Origin: Anniella stebbinsi
Lineage: Eukaryota; Chordata; Lepidosauria; Squamata; Anniellidae
DNA: 64,000 nucleotides
Assembly: GCA_029215795.1 (NCBI GenBank)
Contig: JARDYH010000001.1
Coordinates: 184,209,654 to 184,273,653, forward strand
Direction: 5' to 3'
The stretch's first letter is position 1. Every line of letters starts with the position of its first letter. This document shows positions 24,201 through 37,400 of this stretch, piece by piece. The notes beneath the pieces are model-generated. The model was not told the origin of the DNA, ran no database searches, and was given only the letters and a program-made list of their open reading frames with translations. The position numbers and the translations under genes were made by a program.

Positions 24201-27200
24201 ATTGTGTTGTCCGAATTCAGCCACTATGTATGAGAGTTGCTACTAAATTGCTGCTGGGTACTACTGAGCCCCCTTCTGAGACTGAGTGGTCTACCAAGAC
24301 CCACCCTCAAGGTGCAAGTCTCTTGAAGTGCCTCATGACTCTGTGTTACTTTTCTCTTTTCATCTGATTCCTGACTCTGGTGTCTCTCATTCCCACCCCC
24401 TTTCTCCTCTTCATTAGGTGCCTGTATTCCAGTGGGTTCAGTCTAATAATCCAACAGATTAGACTGGAGGTGGGCTTCACCCTCTCTGGTACCAATATTC
24501 TCACTCGGGGGCCCTCCTGCAACCTTGATGATTCAACAACGCCTTCCCTCTCCCCATTTGACTCAGAATCAATTCCCATGTCTTCCTGGGGCACGTCTGC
24601 AGAGGTGCTGGGCCCATTCCCTACGATACCCTGCCTACATCTTACAATTGAACTGACATGATACAAAAAGGAAAAGAGATGGGGAGAAAACAAACTCAAA
24701 CACTATTTCTTTATAAAGTTGTATAAATGGTAGTCGTACTAGTGTCTTGCAGCAAAACACACACAAAGAGTATTGTGACAGACAAATTGTTAGTAAAGGT
24801 TAAGAGATGTATTCTAGCATAAACTTTCATGGACTAGAATGGTCACTGAAGGATACAGTTCTGAGAGAGGAGGAGCCAAATGGTAGTTGGCTCCAGCTGA
24901 GCCAATGGAGAGGGCTGTACCACTTCACCTTTTCTTTTGCTTCAGCAAGAAAGAAGGGTTGCTAATAGATTATGAGAGAGAAAGGAAGAGCCAAATAGCA
25001 ATTGGTCCAAGCCAAGCTGATAAAACAATTCATGATCCAACTCTCCTTTTGCTGCTCTAGGCTGATGGAATTACTTATAAAAATGGCACATGGCTATCGC
25101 CATCTTAAGAAGTGCTCCCTCCTGTGGGAGAAAGAATAGTACTCTATATCAGTAGTCATAATGCAGTGTCTCTAGTGAACATTCTGCTTTAACTTGTAGA
25201 AATTGGCTTCAGACCCCCGCTGTAAAGGGATGCCTCTCTCCAGCTTCCTGTTGAAACCTATGCAGAGAATTACTCGCTACCCTCTTCTCATTAAGAGTGT
25301 GAGTATCAAAGTACTTTCTGATTTAATATTTATTTTCCAAAACAAAGGTAAACAAGCAATCTAGTTACTGACAGAAGGTAGTACATTTAACACATTTTCA
25401 ATGAAGTTAGTTTATTGACCAACACTGCAAATACGTTTATAAAAATATATAGGAAACATTATCCATATATGGATTTTTCTTGAAGTAATATTGCACTTTT
25501 TTAAACTATGCGATTTTTGTACAGATTCTGGAGAATGCCCCTGAAAATCATCCAGATCACAATAATCTGAAGCTGGCCCTTGAACGTGCTGAGGAACTGT
25601 GTTCCCAAGTTAACGAGGGGGTGCGTGAAAAGGAAAATTCAGAGAAACTCGAGTGGATGCAATCCCACGTTCAGTGTGAAGGACTTGTTGAGGTAACTGC
25701 AACTTGGGCTGTGTGGTGAGGACTCAAAAGCAAGAGGTAGGGTTGACATGTATTATTGCACAGATCCCATGATGAGAACTGTGGGATGAGGCTCAAACTC
25801 AACCTAACATTTTATCCAATAACAGAACTGCATATGCACAGCACAGAAAAGTGTTTGGATTTGTCAGCTAGTATTAGGGGAATTGAAAGTGGAAGAAGTG
25901 TGGAGCGTTGGATTGGATAGTTTGAGGCATAAAACACCACATAGTACAAGTAATGGGTAGCCAGACACTATAGCTCACGGGTTTACAAAAGGCTGATCTC
26001 AGAGTCAGAATGCTGAATTCTCCAGGTTGGTGTGAGGAAGGGTTCTGAAGCTGCGTTAGCTCTCCCTATTGCCCAGGAAAAGCAGGGACCATGTGACTGA
26101 GTTTTAAACACTCGTTTATTTATTTATTTGTTTTATTTATTTATTTATTGCATTTTTATACCGCCCCATAGCCGAAGCTCCCTGGGCAGTTCACAAAAAT
26201 TAAAACCATGAAATCATTTTAAAAATATAAAACAAGCCACAATCTAAAAACACAAAATAACATACGATCTAAAAACACAACCAGAATAAAACCAAGCAGC
26301 AGGAATTAATACAGATTAAAATACAAATTTAAAACAGCAAGGATTAAAATTGAGTTAATTTAACTGTTAAAATACTGGGAGAATAAAAAGTAGGCGCCAG
26401 GCGAACCTCTCTGGGGAGCTCATTCCACAGCCGAGGTGCCATAGCGGAGAAAGCCCTCCTCCAAGTGGCCACCTGCCTCACTTCCTTTGGCAGGGGCTCA
26501 TGGAGAAGGACCCCTGTAGATGAAGTCCGAAGCTCCTCCTAGCCAGTTCATCCCTGCTTTTTGCCCAGGACAGAGCTAATTCTCTCTTCCTATCTCAATT
26601 CATCATCAAAGAATAACCAACATCTTCTGGGTTTGATGATCTCATGTCTTGGCATTCTCCCATGGGCCAGACTGCATTCTCACCCCCTCCAATGGTTCCT
26701 ACTGCCCTTCCAAGCTCAAGTAGCAAAGAGGGATCACCTCCCTGTACGTCTCCGTCACATCACCTCCAGAATGTACAAGTGGGCAACCCCTTCCAGGAAC
26801 CAGAGAGGATCACACTGATGACAGACACCAGCCTCAAAGGATGGGGAGACCACTGCAACTCCCACCTGGCCCTGGGGAAATGGAACGTATAGGATAAATG
26901 CCAAGCATCAACTGGCTGGCCCTCAGGGCAATCCACATGGGTCTGAAATCCTTCTCACATCAGCTGCTACATTCTCATGTCCTAGTCAGAATGGACACAC
27001 AGTAACACGAGTCCACATAATGCTTCAAAGGGGTACCAACTCCCACTCCCTCCACTTGGAGGGACCAGAGCATGCTGTTATGGGCCAAGCAGAAATTAGC
27101 CTCCATATCTGCCCAACACATTCAAGGGACTCTGAACCATATAGTGGACTCTTTAAATTGGCAATGAATAGAACTGGGGGAATGGAGCCTACATCCAGCA

Positions 27201-30200
27201 GTGTTCCATGAAATCATACACTACTTCAGCCTGCTCATGCTGGATCTGTTTGCATCCAGACACATCCACAAACTGCCAAGGTTTCTCTCCAGATTCCAGT
27301 CTTACAGAACTGAAGGAATAGATGCGCTGTACATCAACTAACCAAAAGAAAGGCTGTGCATAATTCCTCCAATACCGCCTGTTAGCTAGAGTTCTGCAAA
27401 CAAAACAAAACAAAAATAGTTATTTATTACATTTCTATACGCCCAATAGATGAAGCTCTCTGGGTGGTTCACAAAAATTAAAACCACAAAATAAAGCATA
27501 AAATACAATATAAAGTATAATAGTTTAAAACTGCAGTATAAAAGTATCATCAGAGTAAAAACCTAGCAACAATGCAGAGATTTAAAATGCAATCACATTT
27601 TAAAATGCAGTCGTGACCAATTCCATTCCAGAATCAGGCCTGAAGCTGATTGAAATGGATCAAGAAAATCATTTGCATTCAAGAGTGCCTGGAGTTGTCT
27701 TGAAACCACCTGATAAAGCACCTTGCCCAAGGAGGCGATGTTGGCTCCCAGCCTATAGTTGTTAAGGAGTCCAGGTTAGACTTTTTCAACAATGGCCTAA
27801 TTGCCACCTCTTTTAAAGAGGAAGACACCTCTCCCTCTCTAGGGAGGAATTTATATCATTCCTGAATTGAGCAGGGGGTTGGACTCAATGGCCTTATAGG
27901 CCTCTTCCAACTCTACTGTTCTATGATTCCCTCCTTATTCAATGTGATAAGCCATGGAGGGCAAGGATCAAGCACTGAAGTCAAGATATATTATGTCCAC
28001 AGCATTCCCACAGTCCACAAGTGAGGTCACCTGATCAAAGAATGAGATCAGATTGGTCTGGCAGGATTTGTTCTTGACAAATCCATGCTGGCTTCGAGTA
28101 ATCACTGCATTGTTTTCAAGGTGCTTACAGATTGACTTCATAATCTGGTCCTCATGCTGCAACTTCTGCCCTGTTCCCAGTCTGGTGGACTGCCTCCCAC
28201 CTCCTCTCAACTCCACCCCCTTGACCCTGCAGCAGACTCTGGGATCTGTCAATTCCCATGTTCCCTTCCCCTCCGGCTGGGGGTGGGGTGGGGAAGATGA
28301 TCTTGGAGCCTGCGCCTCCTGATTAATAAGCTTCTAGGAAGATTCCTCCCTGACTCCCGGAGAGTCTTGGAGATGGAGGGAAGGAAAAATAGGTGGCAGT
28401 GTTAAGGAACTCCTAGCCTTTCTCCAGGAAGGCCACTGGATGGCTAAGAAACCAGGAACTCTGCACAAGCAAACATCAGCCCTGGCATCAGTCCTTTCCA
28501 AGCCGGGGAGGCAGCCATTAATTTCACACCCTCACAGCAAAAGATTGCTCCACAGAGCAGCGCTCAAGAGTACTCCCACAGTCCGTGGGTTTCCTTTCTG
28601 GAGACTACAAGTTGTACTTTCTGCATTGACTAAACTGCCTTTTGAGCCAATTAGATCTATCCTGCTATGAATTCTGTCACAAAAAGTTCTTTTCCTTGTG
28701 GCCATCATGTCTGCTCGCAGAATCTCAGAGTTATCTGCCATCTCAATCAGAACAGGCCTCATCACCTTCCATAGAGATTCCATCATCCTTCGAACAGACA
28801 ATCAACACGTCATTCCATGGGTCACAGGAGCTTATTCTGCCCTCTTTCTGCTCTAACCCTTCTCATCCACAAGAGCAGACCTGGCACAAGCTGGATGTCT
28901 GCGGAACTATGAAAGTTTACCTAAGAAGGACGGAGTCCTTTTGAAAATCAGATTCATGGTTTGTAGTAGCTAGGTGGTTAAAAGCAGGTATTTTTTCGGC
29001 CCATGAGGCTGCACCCCTCCTCAAGCCATTAGAAGTCACAGCTCACTCCACTAGGGCAGCAGCCACATCAGCCGCTTTAAATACCAAGAAATCTGGCAGA
29101 AATTTGCAACGCAGACCTGAGCAAGTCCTAATTACTTCATAAGGCTTTACAAAATAGGCCAGAAATTGTTCATGTCCAGTTTTCCACAACCCCTCAGTCG
29201 TCTTTGCATAGCATATTGCATATCATAACCTGCTGCCCTCCAGATGTTTGAGATTACAAGTCCCAGCATTCCTGATCATGGGACATACTGATTTGCAATG
29301 ATAGGAGTTGTAGTCCAACACCTTTGGAGGCCACCAAGTTGGGGTAGGGCTGCTCTAAACAAAAAAAGAGAAGTAGGTGGCCCTAACTTGTTCGTCATGA
29401 GTTTTCCACAACCCCACAGTCACCTCTGCATATCATATTCTCCATCCTGTCCTCATGGTTTATCTGCTTTGGGAGAATGAGAATTTCACTTGCACTTTCT
29501 GCCTCCTTAGGGAGGATGTGGCGTTAAGGGTTGTGAGCCTTAACTCCCACTTTCCCTGCTTTTTGGTGCTTGGTTGGAAACTGTAGAGCCTCAACTTTGT
29601 TTTGTAAACTGTAGGTTTTTTGTTTAATGAATTTCATAGCTTTGTGTAATGAATGACCAGATATTATATAGTTGACAAGCAAGCCAGCATCAGCCAGGAT
29701 GTTACACCATGTTGACATCCGATATAAAATCAAAGCTAGTGTTATGTGTTGAACTCACTTCTGAAATTAATAAATTAACCAATATGCTTACATTTCCCTC
29801 ATTTTTAAAGATAAAGAGATGAAACAGTATCATGGTAACTGTTAAGTAGGGATTTAACCATGCCAAGTTTGAAACAGATCCGTTCATCCCTTGATTGTTA
29901 GGAATTTTTAAAGTTCAAGGGATGAACAGATCTGATTCAAACTTGGTGTGGCTAAAACCCTACTTAAGAGCTCCCGTGGTGCCAAGTTTCTTCTCTTCAT
30001 CTTTAATTTCTTTTTTAAAAAAACTTGTACTGCTTAAGGTCCTAGACCCCAAAGAGGAGATTTGAGTTTGAACTTTAAAAAAATTCCTAAAAATCAAGGC
30101 ATGAACGGATCTCCTTCACTTCTGGCACAGCTAAATCCCTAATTAAGAATTATCATGCTGCAAAGTTTCATCTCTTTATCTTTTAAAATGACAGAGCTGT

Positions 30201-31395
30201 AAGCATTTTGGTTAATTTCCATGGGCTATAATGGGCTGTTTATTCCAACTTTAAAAGTCCCATTGTCTTCAGTGGGGCTTGTAAAGGAGAGCAGAGAGAC
30301 TGCGCTGGGTGGGGGTTGAAATGGGTCAGGTAGTCAAAGGTTTTAGTTCAATTGGTGAGCATGAATTTTAAATGACAAAGTGCCTTGGCCGGAATACCTG
30401 GAGGGAGGAGGGAGGCGGACAGCGAAGGCCAAGCAGTGCCAGGAAGGGAAAAGTCTTCTCTGTTCAAGGTGGTAAAATGTTGGCCTGAAGAGTTGGAGGT
30501 GTGAAAGGGGGCAACCCAGCTGGCGCCAGGGGAGGGAAGGAGAGTCCAAAGACAAAGGGATAAAATGGAGGTCTCTGAAGAGGAAGGGGCTCTTTTCTGT
30601 GGACATGGATGGGTAACAATGTATGGCGAAGGGCAAGAGCCAGGCTCTGCATAGGCATATATTTTATAGTTAGATCTTTCTTGTTTTATTTACTGAGTTT
30701 TTATGTATGTATGCATGCTGTCACTGAGATTTTAGTTGCTCTTAAGTATTTATATCCACCCTTAAGTCTAAGAAAGTCTTATACCTCATGGAAGTGAGCC
30801 GTCTGCTTTGGGGTTCTTGGAGTCCATGTATAAGTCCAGGGGACAAAGTAATTGTACTTGTCCCATATACCTTTACAGGGCTTACTCCCAAGTAAGTGTG
30901 CTGAGAGTCTTATGTCTACTCAGAAGTAAGTCCCATTGTCTTCAATGGGGCTTACTCCCAAATAAGTGCACTGAGCATCTTATGTCTACCCAGAGTAAGT
31001 CCTGGCTTTTCTGGGGGCTGCGAGGAAACAGTACAGCAGATGTCCCCTCCCATCCTTTGCACACATGCCAGGGAAGAAGGGAGGCACTTAGGGACACTCT
31101 TTTGGTAGGACTTGCTTCTGAGTATGCATGCATTCCCAGCCCAACACGAAAACCTTAGCATTGCCTTCTAAACCAACAGAAATGTCCCCTTCTTAATGAG
31201 AAGGATGCTGCGCCCAAGTATTGGATTACACACTTCTACAAAAGAAAGAGTGTGGGTGGAAGCTTTATTTCTATGGGGTGGAAATGATGCAGAGGATAGA
31301 TTAGCTTTCCCTTGGCTTTCAACACCAAGGGTGGGTGGGTGGGTGATCTTCCTTAACCTCAACCAACCCCAGGATGATGATGGTGGTGGTGGTGG

Positions 31396-31426
<31 letters not shown>

Positions 31427-34400
31427 TATCCCGCCTTTTTCCCAATAGTGGGACCCAAGGCAGCTTACAAATTAAAACATGTACACTTAAAACAGATAGT
31501 GATATACAAAAATTAAAAATCTAATTAAACATAGTACAATTTTAAAATATTTTAAACATTTTAAACATTTTAAAACATTTTAAATACACATAATTTAAAA
31601 AATCCAAACTATAAGCAATACAGCCACAAAGGTCTGAACTACTCCCCAAAGGATGGTTTCTCTATGGGCAAGTGCTGCCCTATATTTCCCTATGGGCAAC
31701 TATGGTTTCTTTATGGGCAAACTCTGTCCTATGTTTCCCTATGAGCAAGCTTGATTTTCTTATGGGGAGGTATATTTTCCCTATGGACATATATTATCCT
31801 GTGTTTCCCTATGGGCAAGTATTGTCATTTGTTTTAGTATATCCCCCTATTATCCTGAATCTCCCACCAATAACCTTCATGGGAGCCATGATACCAAATA
31901 CACAGAGCTCCAGAGAAAACTACAACAACATCCACACACCCCTTCAAGCTAGTGAGTGGAGTGAGACTCATTGCATTCAATGGAACATACTTCTGAGTAG
32001 ACATGCCTTGGATTGAATTGAAAATCAAGCAGCAGCAATGATCAAATGAAGAATAAAAGCAAGCAAGCAAACTCACACAGCATGCAACAAGTTGTTAATT
32101 GTTAGGGTGTCCAGATGGCCCGGGGTTTCCCGGTCCTAACCTGGAAACCTAGGCCGAATCGGGGCAACCGGGGGGCAGCGGGGGAAAACCGGGGTGGCGG
32201 GGGGTCACGCGGCGGTGGCGGGAGGCAGGCAGCGGGAGGCACTTACTTGCTGGAGCGTCCGCTTCCCTCCGGTGCTCGGAATCTACTGAGAAACAGGCTT
32301 CGCGGCCTGTCCCTCAGTAGCGCGCCGGGTGATGACGTCATCACCCGGCGCGTACTGAGAGACAGGCCAGGAAGCCTGTTTCTCAGTAGATTCTGAGCAC
32401 CGGAGGGAAGCGGACGCCCAGGTAAGGAGCGCGGGGCGGGGCGGCGCGGGGGGGCGGCGCGGGCGCACGGGGGGGTTGTTTGGGGGGGGGCGGGGGGGTC
32501 CGGGATTTTGATTGTCATAATCTGGTCACCCTATTAATTGTAGAATGATTGTGCTGGAAAGGAGAGGGAATTCTCAGTAACATTCCGCACTCTCCCTCTT
32601 CCACGGTTCCAAGCAGTTTTAAAAAGGCTACAATCCACTGCACATGTACTTGGGAGGAAGACCATTACACTCAATGGAACTAACTTCTGAGAAGACACTG
32701 ATTATTCTACTAAGTCAATGACTTTGCTTGACTTAGTAGTTTTCCTTCATTTTCCCTCAACATTGTAATGTATCTGAGGCAGGAGGAAGAGGGAGGGAGA
32801 CACTACTGAGCGTGTGTTGCATTGTATTTTCAAAATGGCCACCGTATTCACTCTAATATGATGAATAAATATTAATTAAAAATCAACCAAATGGAATTTT
32901 AAAAAAAGAAAAGCTATTCCACTAACTACAAGGAAGAAGAAGACACCACCACTGGATTAATTAATAAGGGTCTAATTACTCCAAAAATCATGGAGACAAA
33001 TCTCACCATCCCAAATTCAGGAATCACAGTGAGTGAGCGAGGGTTTTTTATTTTCTACTTTAAACTGTCCTACTTCCCTCAATCTTGTATCAATCTTCTT
33101 GAAATTTTCAGATTATGTAAAACCAACATTTCTTTCTGGCGCATGTAAATTTCAGGAAGATTGGTGAAACATTTTTGATTTTATGAATGTTAGAATGACA
33201 CACACCCCAAATACCCCTTCATCATGATGGAATGTGTTTTTCCTGTTGGACTTTAACTAAAGAGGCACTGCCATGCCTCTTTAAATTATAATTACCTAAT
33301 ATATGAGGAACAGTGGGAAGTCATGTTTTGTTCGATGCTACATTGCATTTTTGCCCATTATTTATTGCTGCTACTTTAAACTGATAGCATCTGAGAATTA
33401 ATGGTCAGTAAAGGGGTGAGAGAGAACATCCCATGTTTAATTATTTGCATATGTCAAATATGCAAGGACAATTCTGTTTCTTCTGACAGCACTTGTGACA
33501 GCTGATCTGTTGGTTCTGTGTAGTTGCTCCACATTTTTTCCAAAAAGGATGTCAGGACTGATCAAATGGCCACTTTGGGGCTTTGCTTCATGCTGTTTTA
33601 AGCTTCAGTTAGATGCCATATTTTATCTTCTGCCTGTTTTCTTCAGTTTTTTTAAGCCTTGGTTGAACAGCACCAGGATACAGTTCCAACGCAGTTTGTA
33701 TGCTTTGCTGTAGCCTCAGAACTTTAAACTGGAATGATAAATATAAAAATATGACGGATTCACGGGAAAAGGTGGCTTCTTTTACAACTTCTTCTCACCC
33801 TAACATGAAGTCTACACATAAGTGATGTATTTAAAACCAGAAAATATATTGTAGTTGTTTTTAAATATCAATTAGAATAACTAATTTTTTAACGGACTAT
33901 TTCTCATTTTGAAAGTTTTAAAGCTCTTCCAGACGCATAATGCCAGTGTAAAAAATACCTTTTATTTTCACCAGAATGATATTTGTTTTAGGCTTATGGA
34001 AACCTCCAGTGGAAGGTTCACCTTTATAAGCAAGCAGGGAAGTCTGGCCATTCATAACAAACAAACAACTGTTAAAAGCCTCTACTAACATAAGCAAATG
34101 GTACCGTCTCAAAGGTTTTAATTTGAACAAGTGACTGACTTCCTAGGAGCAACAAGTGATCTACTCTGACATCACTGTAGCCCGTTTTCAAACCACCAGT
34201 GATCTACAGTAGCTGAAATAGCTGGTCGAGCTTTATTTGTTGTAAGAATTCATTTAGCCAGACTAATAACCAAGATAGATAGGGTGAGTAGACAGAAGAA
34301 ATGCAGAGGTGGTCGGTATTGCAGATATGACTCAGGGGTCTTCTACTGATGTGTTCTGATTGAACTAGCACAGACCAAGTGTATATATTCATCCTAGCAA

Positions 34401-37400
34401 AGTGGCTTTGGTTTTGAGCCTTATCTTTCTGAAGGTGTGAGGACTACAGAGTACTACTACATTGGTTTTCTTTCCCTCTTTCTTTCTTAGCACTTGATTT
34501 TTAACTCCCTGACCAACTGCTTGGGGCCACGGAAGCTTTTACACAGTGGCAAGCTCTACAAGACAAAAAGCAACAAGGAACTATATGGCTTTCTCTTCAA
34601 TGACTTCCTGCTTCTCACCTACATGGTCAAGCAATTTGTCTCTACAGGATCAGATAAACTGTTCAGCCCAAAATCAAATTCTCAGTTCAAAATGTACAAA
34701 GTGGTGAGTGAATTGTAGGGATTTTGCTTTCAAAGAGAGGAGGAAATGGGATCTCTTCTATTAATGGAAATAATCTCTTGTTGTGCCCTTTACTAGGGCT
34801 GTGCAAGCTTCGAGCTCCGTATTTCAAAAATCTGAATCATGGAGGCCGTTTCATGGTGGATCCACCATTTTATGATGGATCCGCCATTTCCCCACACAAA
34901 CCTATGTCCCCATATAGCCTACAACTCCCAGCATCAGGAACAGAAGGCATACATGTACTTGCTGCTGCCATCGCCTCGTCCTCCACGCCATTGCCTACTC
35001 TTCTGGCTCCTCCATGCAATTGCCTCTTGCATGCCCTTGCTGGCTTCCCAGCATGATTGCTGTCTTCCTCGCAAGATCGGCCACTGTCAGCGCAATCTGG
35101 AATACTCCATTGACCCTGCAGGGGTCCCCACATGTTGTGCAGGTGCCCTGCAGCTGCCTGCTTTTCCCAAGAGCTGCCCACTTCCTCTCTGGGAAGAAGA
35201 CAGCTGCAGGGCACCTGCACTACACACGGGGACCTCTCCAGGGTCAATGGAGTATTCTGGATCACGCTGGCAGAGGCCGATCTTGTGGGGAAGTCAGCAA
35301 TCATGCTGGGAAGAAAGCAATCTCGCCAGCAGCAGCCGATCACATTGGGGAGTGGGCAATGGCAGCGCCGAGGATAGGTATGCCCTCTGTTCCTGGGCCC
35401 CAGTAAGTCCAGCCCTTGCAGGCATTGCGTGCTGGGAGTTGTAGGCTGTACTAGGGCTGTGCCATGAAATGGCCTCTGTGATTCGCACTTCGAATATGGT
35501 GCTCGAAGCTTGCACAGCCGTACCCTTTACATTAAACTATTTCCTTACATTAAACTATTTCCTTAGATAATCAAAGTATTCCTTTTTCCTCAATTCTAAG
35601 GGTAGAATTAAATGACCACCTATTAAGTGATAACTTACCAAGGTTTACAAGTAACCAAGTCATAAGATGGTTGCCTTTATTGTCCTGCCAATTACCACTT
35701 CCTTGCTCTGGATTTTTCTGATCAGCATTAAAACTGTTGTTAAAATTTTCTTCTACTTGTCTGGAGAATATGGACAGCCAGCTTATGAAGTGAATGCCAT
35801 GGTGTAGGCAAATACTTGGCAGATAAGAATCTGCTGTATCGTCCTTTGAAGTGGTCAGGACTTTCTTACCAGCATAAGGTTACAGATCTATATCGTAAAA
35901 CGGGAGTCTGTATTCTCCTCTACCAATCCACTCATCCTAGTATAGCAAGGGGTTTTCTTGCGCAATTAGGCCTCATCTACAAGAATTCGGCTTTACGCCT
36001 GGTTAGCCGATTATGCGCATAATCGCTGAAGCGCTTTATCGTAAATGCTTGTAAGCAGGAGGTAATTGAGCACTGAACGGGTGGCCTTACCAGTTGTTTC
36101 AAATGCGCTTTACAAGTAGTTAATGCAGAGAATCGCTTGTTCACATAGTCAAAATGCGCTTTAACAGCCGGAGCAAAATAAAACTCGCTATTTAACACGC
36201 ATTCGATAATGCGCATAATCGGAGAGAAAACACGCCTCTACGCCCAATTTGCGCTCCGTTCTTGTAGAGGTACATTTTTTAATGCGCCTTGAAAGAGCTT
36301 TAAATGCCTCTTGTAGAGGCAGCCTTATTCTGTTGTTGTCCACTTCAGATCAGGATCATTTTGTTTCCGCCTGTTAAAGTGGTTCTGTTTCTATAATTGA
36401 AGCTATCTCTGTGTTTCTTCCAGCCTGTTTTTCTGAATGAAGTCCTGGTAAAATTGCCAACGGACCCTTCTAGTGATGAACCAGTTTTCCACATCTCCCA
36501 CATCGATAGAGTATATACACTAAAAACAGACAACATCAACGAGAGGTGAGCTCAGAGAATGCTGATCTAAAAATATACCTTTGGGGCTTGGAGTTGCTGC
36601 ATAGAAAGATAACTTTTGAAGGGGCAAGGATTCATATTCAGGACTATATTCTAGAACAGTCACACACAGATTGGCCATCAGAACTCCCCTTTGTGTCTCA
36701 ATGCAATTTATATTAAAGGACAGAACAGAGTTGATTGCAGAGATTGTAGGATCTGCAGTCTCAGTGTATAATTAACAACATAGACATAAATAAATAAAAT
36801 CAATGTACCTCATTGACATAACAATACCTAATGACAAAAATGTTGTAGAAAAGGAAGAGGAAAAGAGAGAAAAATATACACCACTGGCCATGGCAACAGG
36901 AAAAGGTCACAATTAATCCGTTAGTCACATCAGTAACCAGCATCACACCAAAAAACTATACAGAAAACCTTCAGAAACTGGTCCTACCAAAAAAATCCAC
37001 ACCAACATCCAGAAAGCAGGCATAATTAAAACCTACTCAATTGTCAGGAAATTCCTGAATCTGTAAAAGACAGCATGACTTGGCAAAGCCCTCATGTCCA
37101 TCTAGAAAAATTGCCATGAGCGAGAAAGAGATATAATAATAATAATTGTACCATGGAAATCATTAACCTTTAATACATTTTATAACAGACTAGACAAAGG
37201 TTCTAAAGCCCCAGATAAGTGCAAGGAATATTTTGAAGAGACAGTTCCCCAGTGAGCCAGCTTCCCTTTCCGAAGCAAGTGGCTTCATCATGAACTGGCT
37301 TGTTCCATCCAGGAGTGTTGCTGGGCTGGTACCTTGAATCTATTTCCTACTGCTCTGAATAACCATTGGTGCAAATAAAGGCCATTGCTAAGGCCCCCAT

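Noticed and set aside
31196..31516. Frame with a poly-aspartate tract
   Set aside because: The aspartates are a translated (GAT)n microsatellite at a LINE tail.
32115..32518. Overlapping GC-rich frames on both strands
   Set aside because: Products of the palindromic hAT-like element; mirror-image peptides on the two strands.
34839..35444. 201- and 157-codon frames on opposite strands
   Set aside because: Both lie in the fold-back element 34794-35522, whose symmetry creates open frames.
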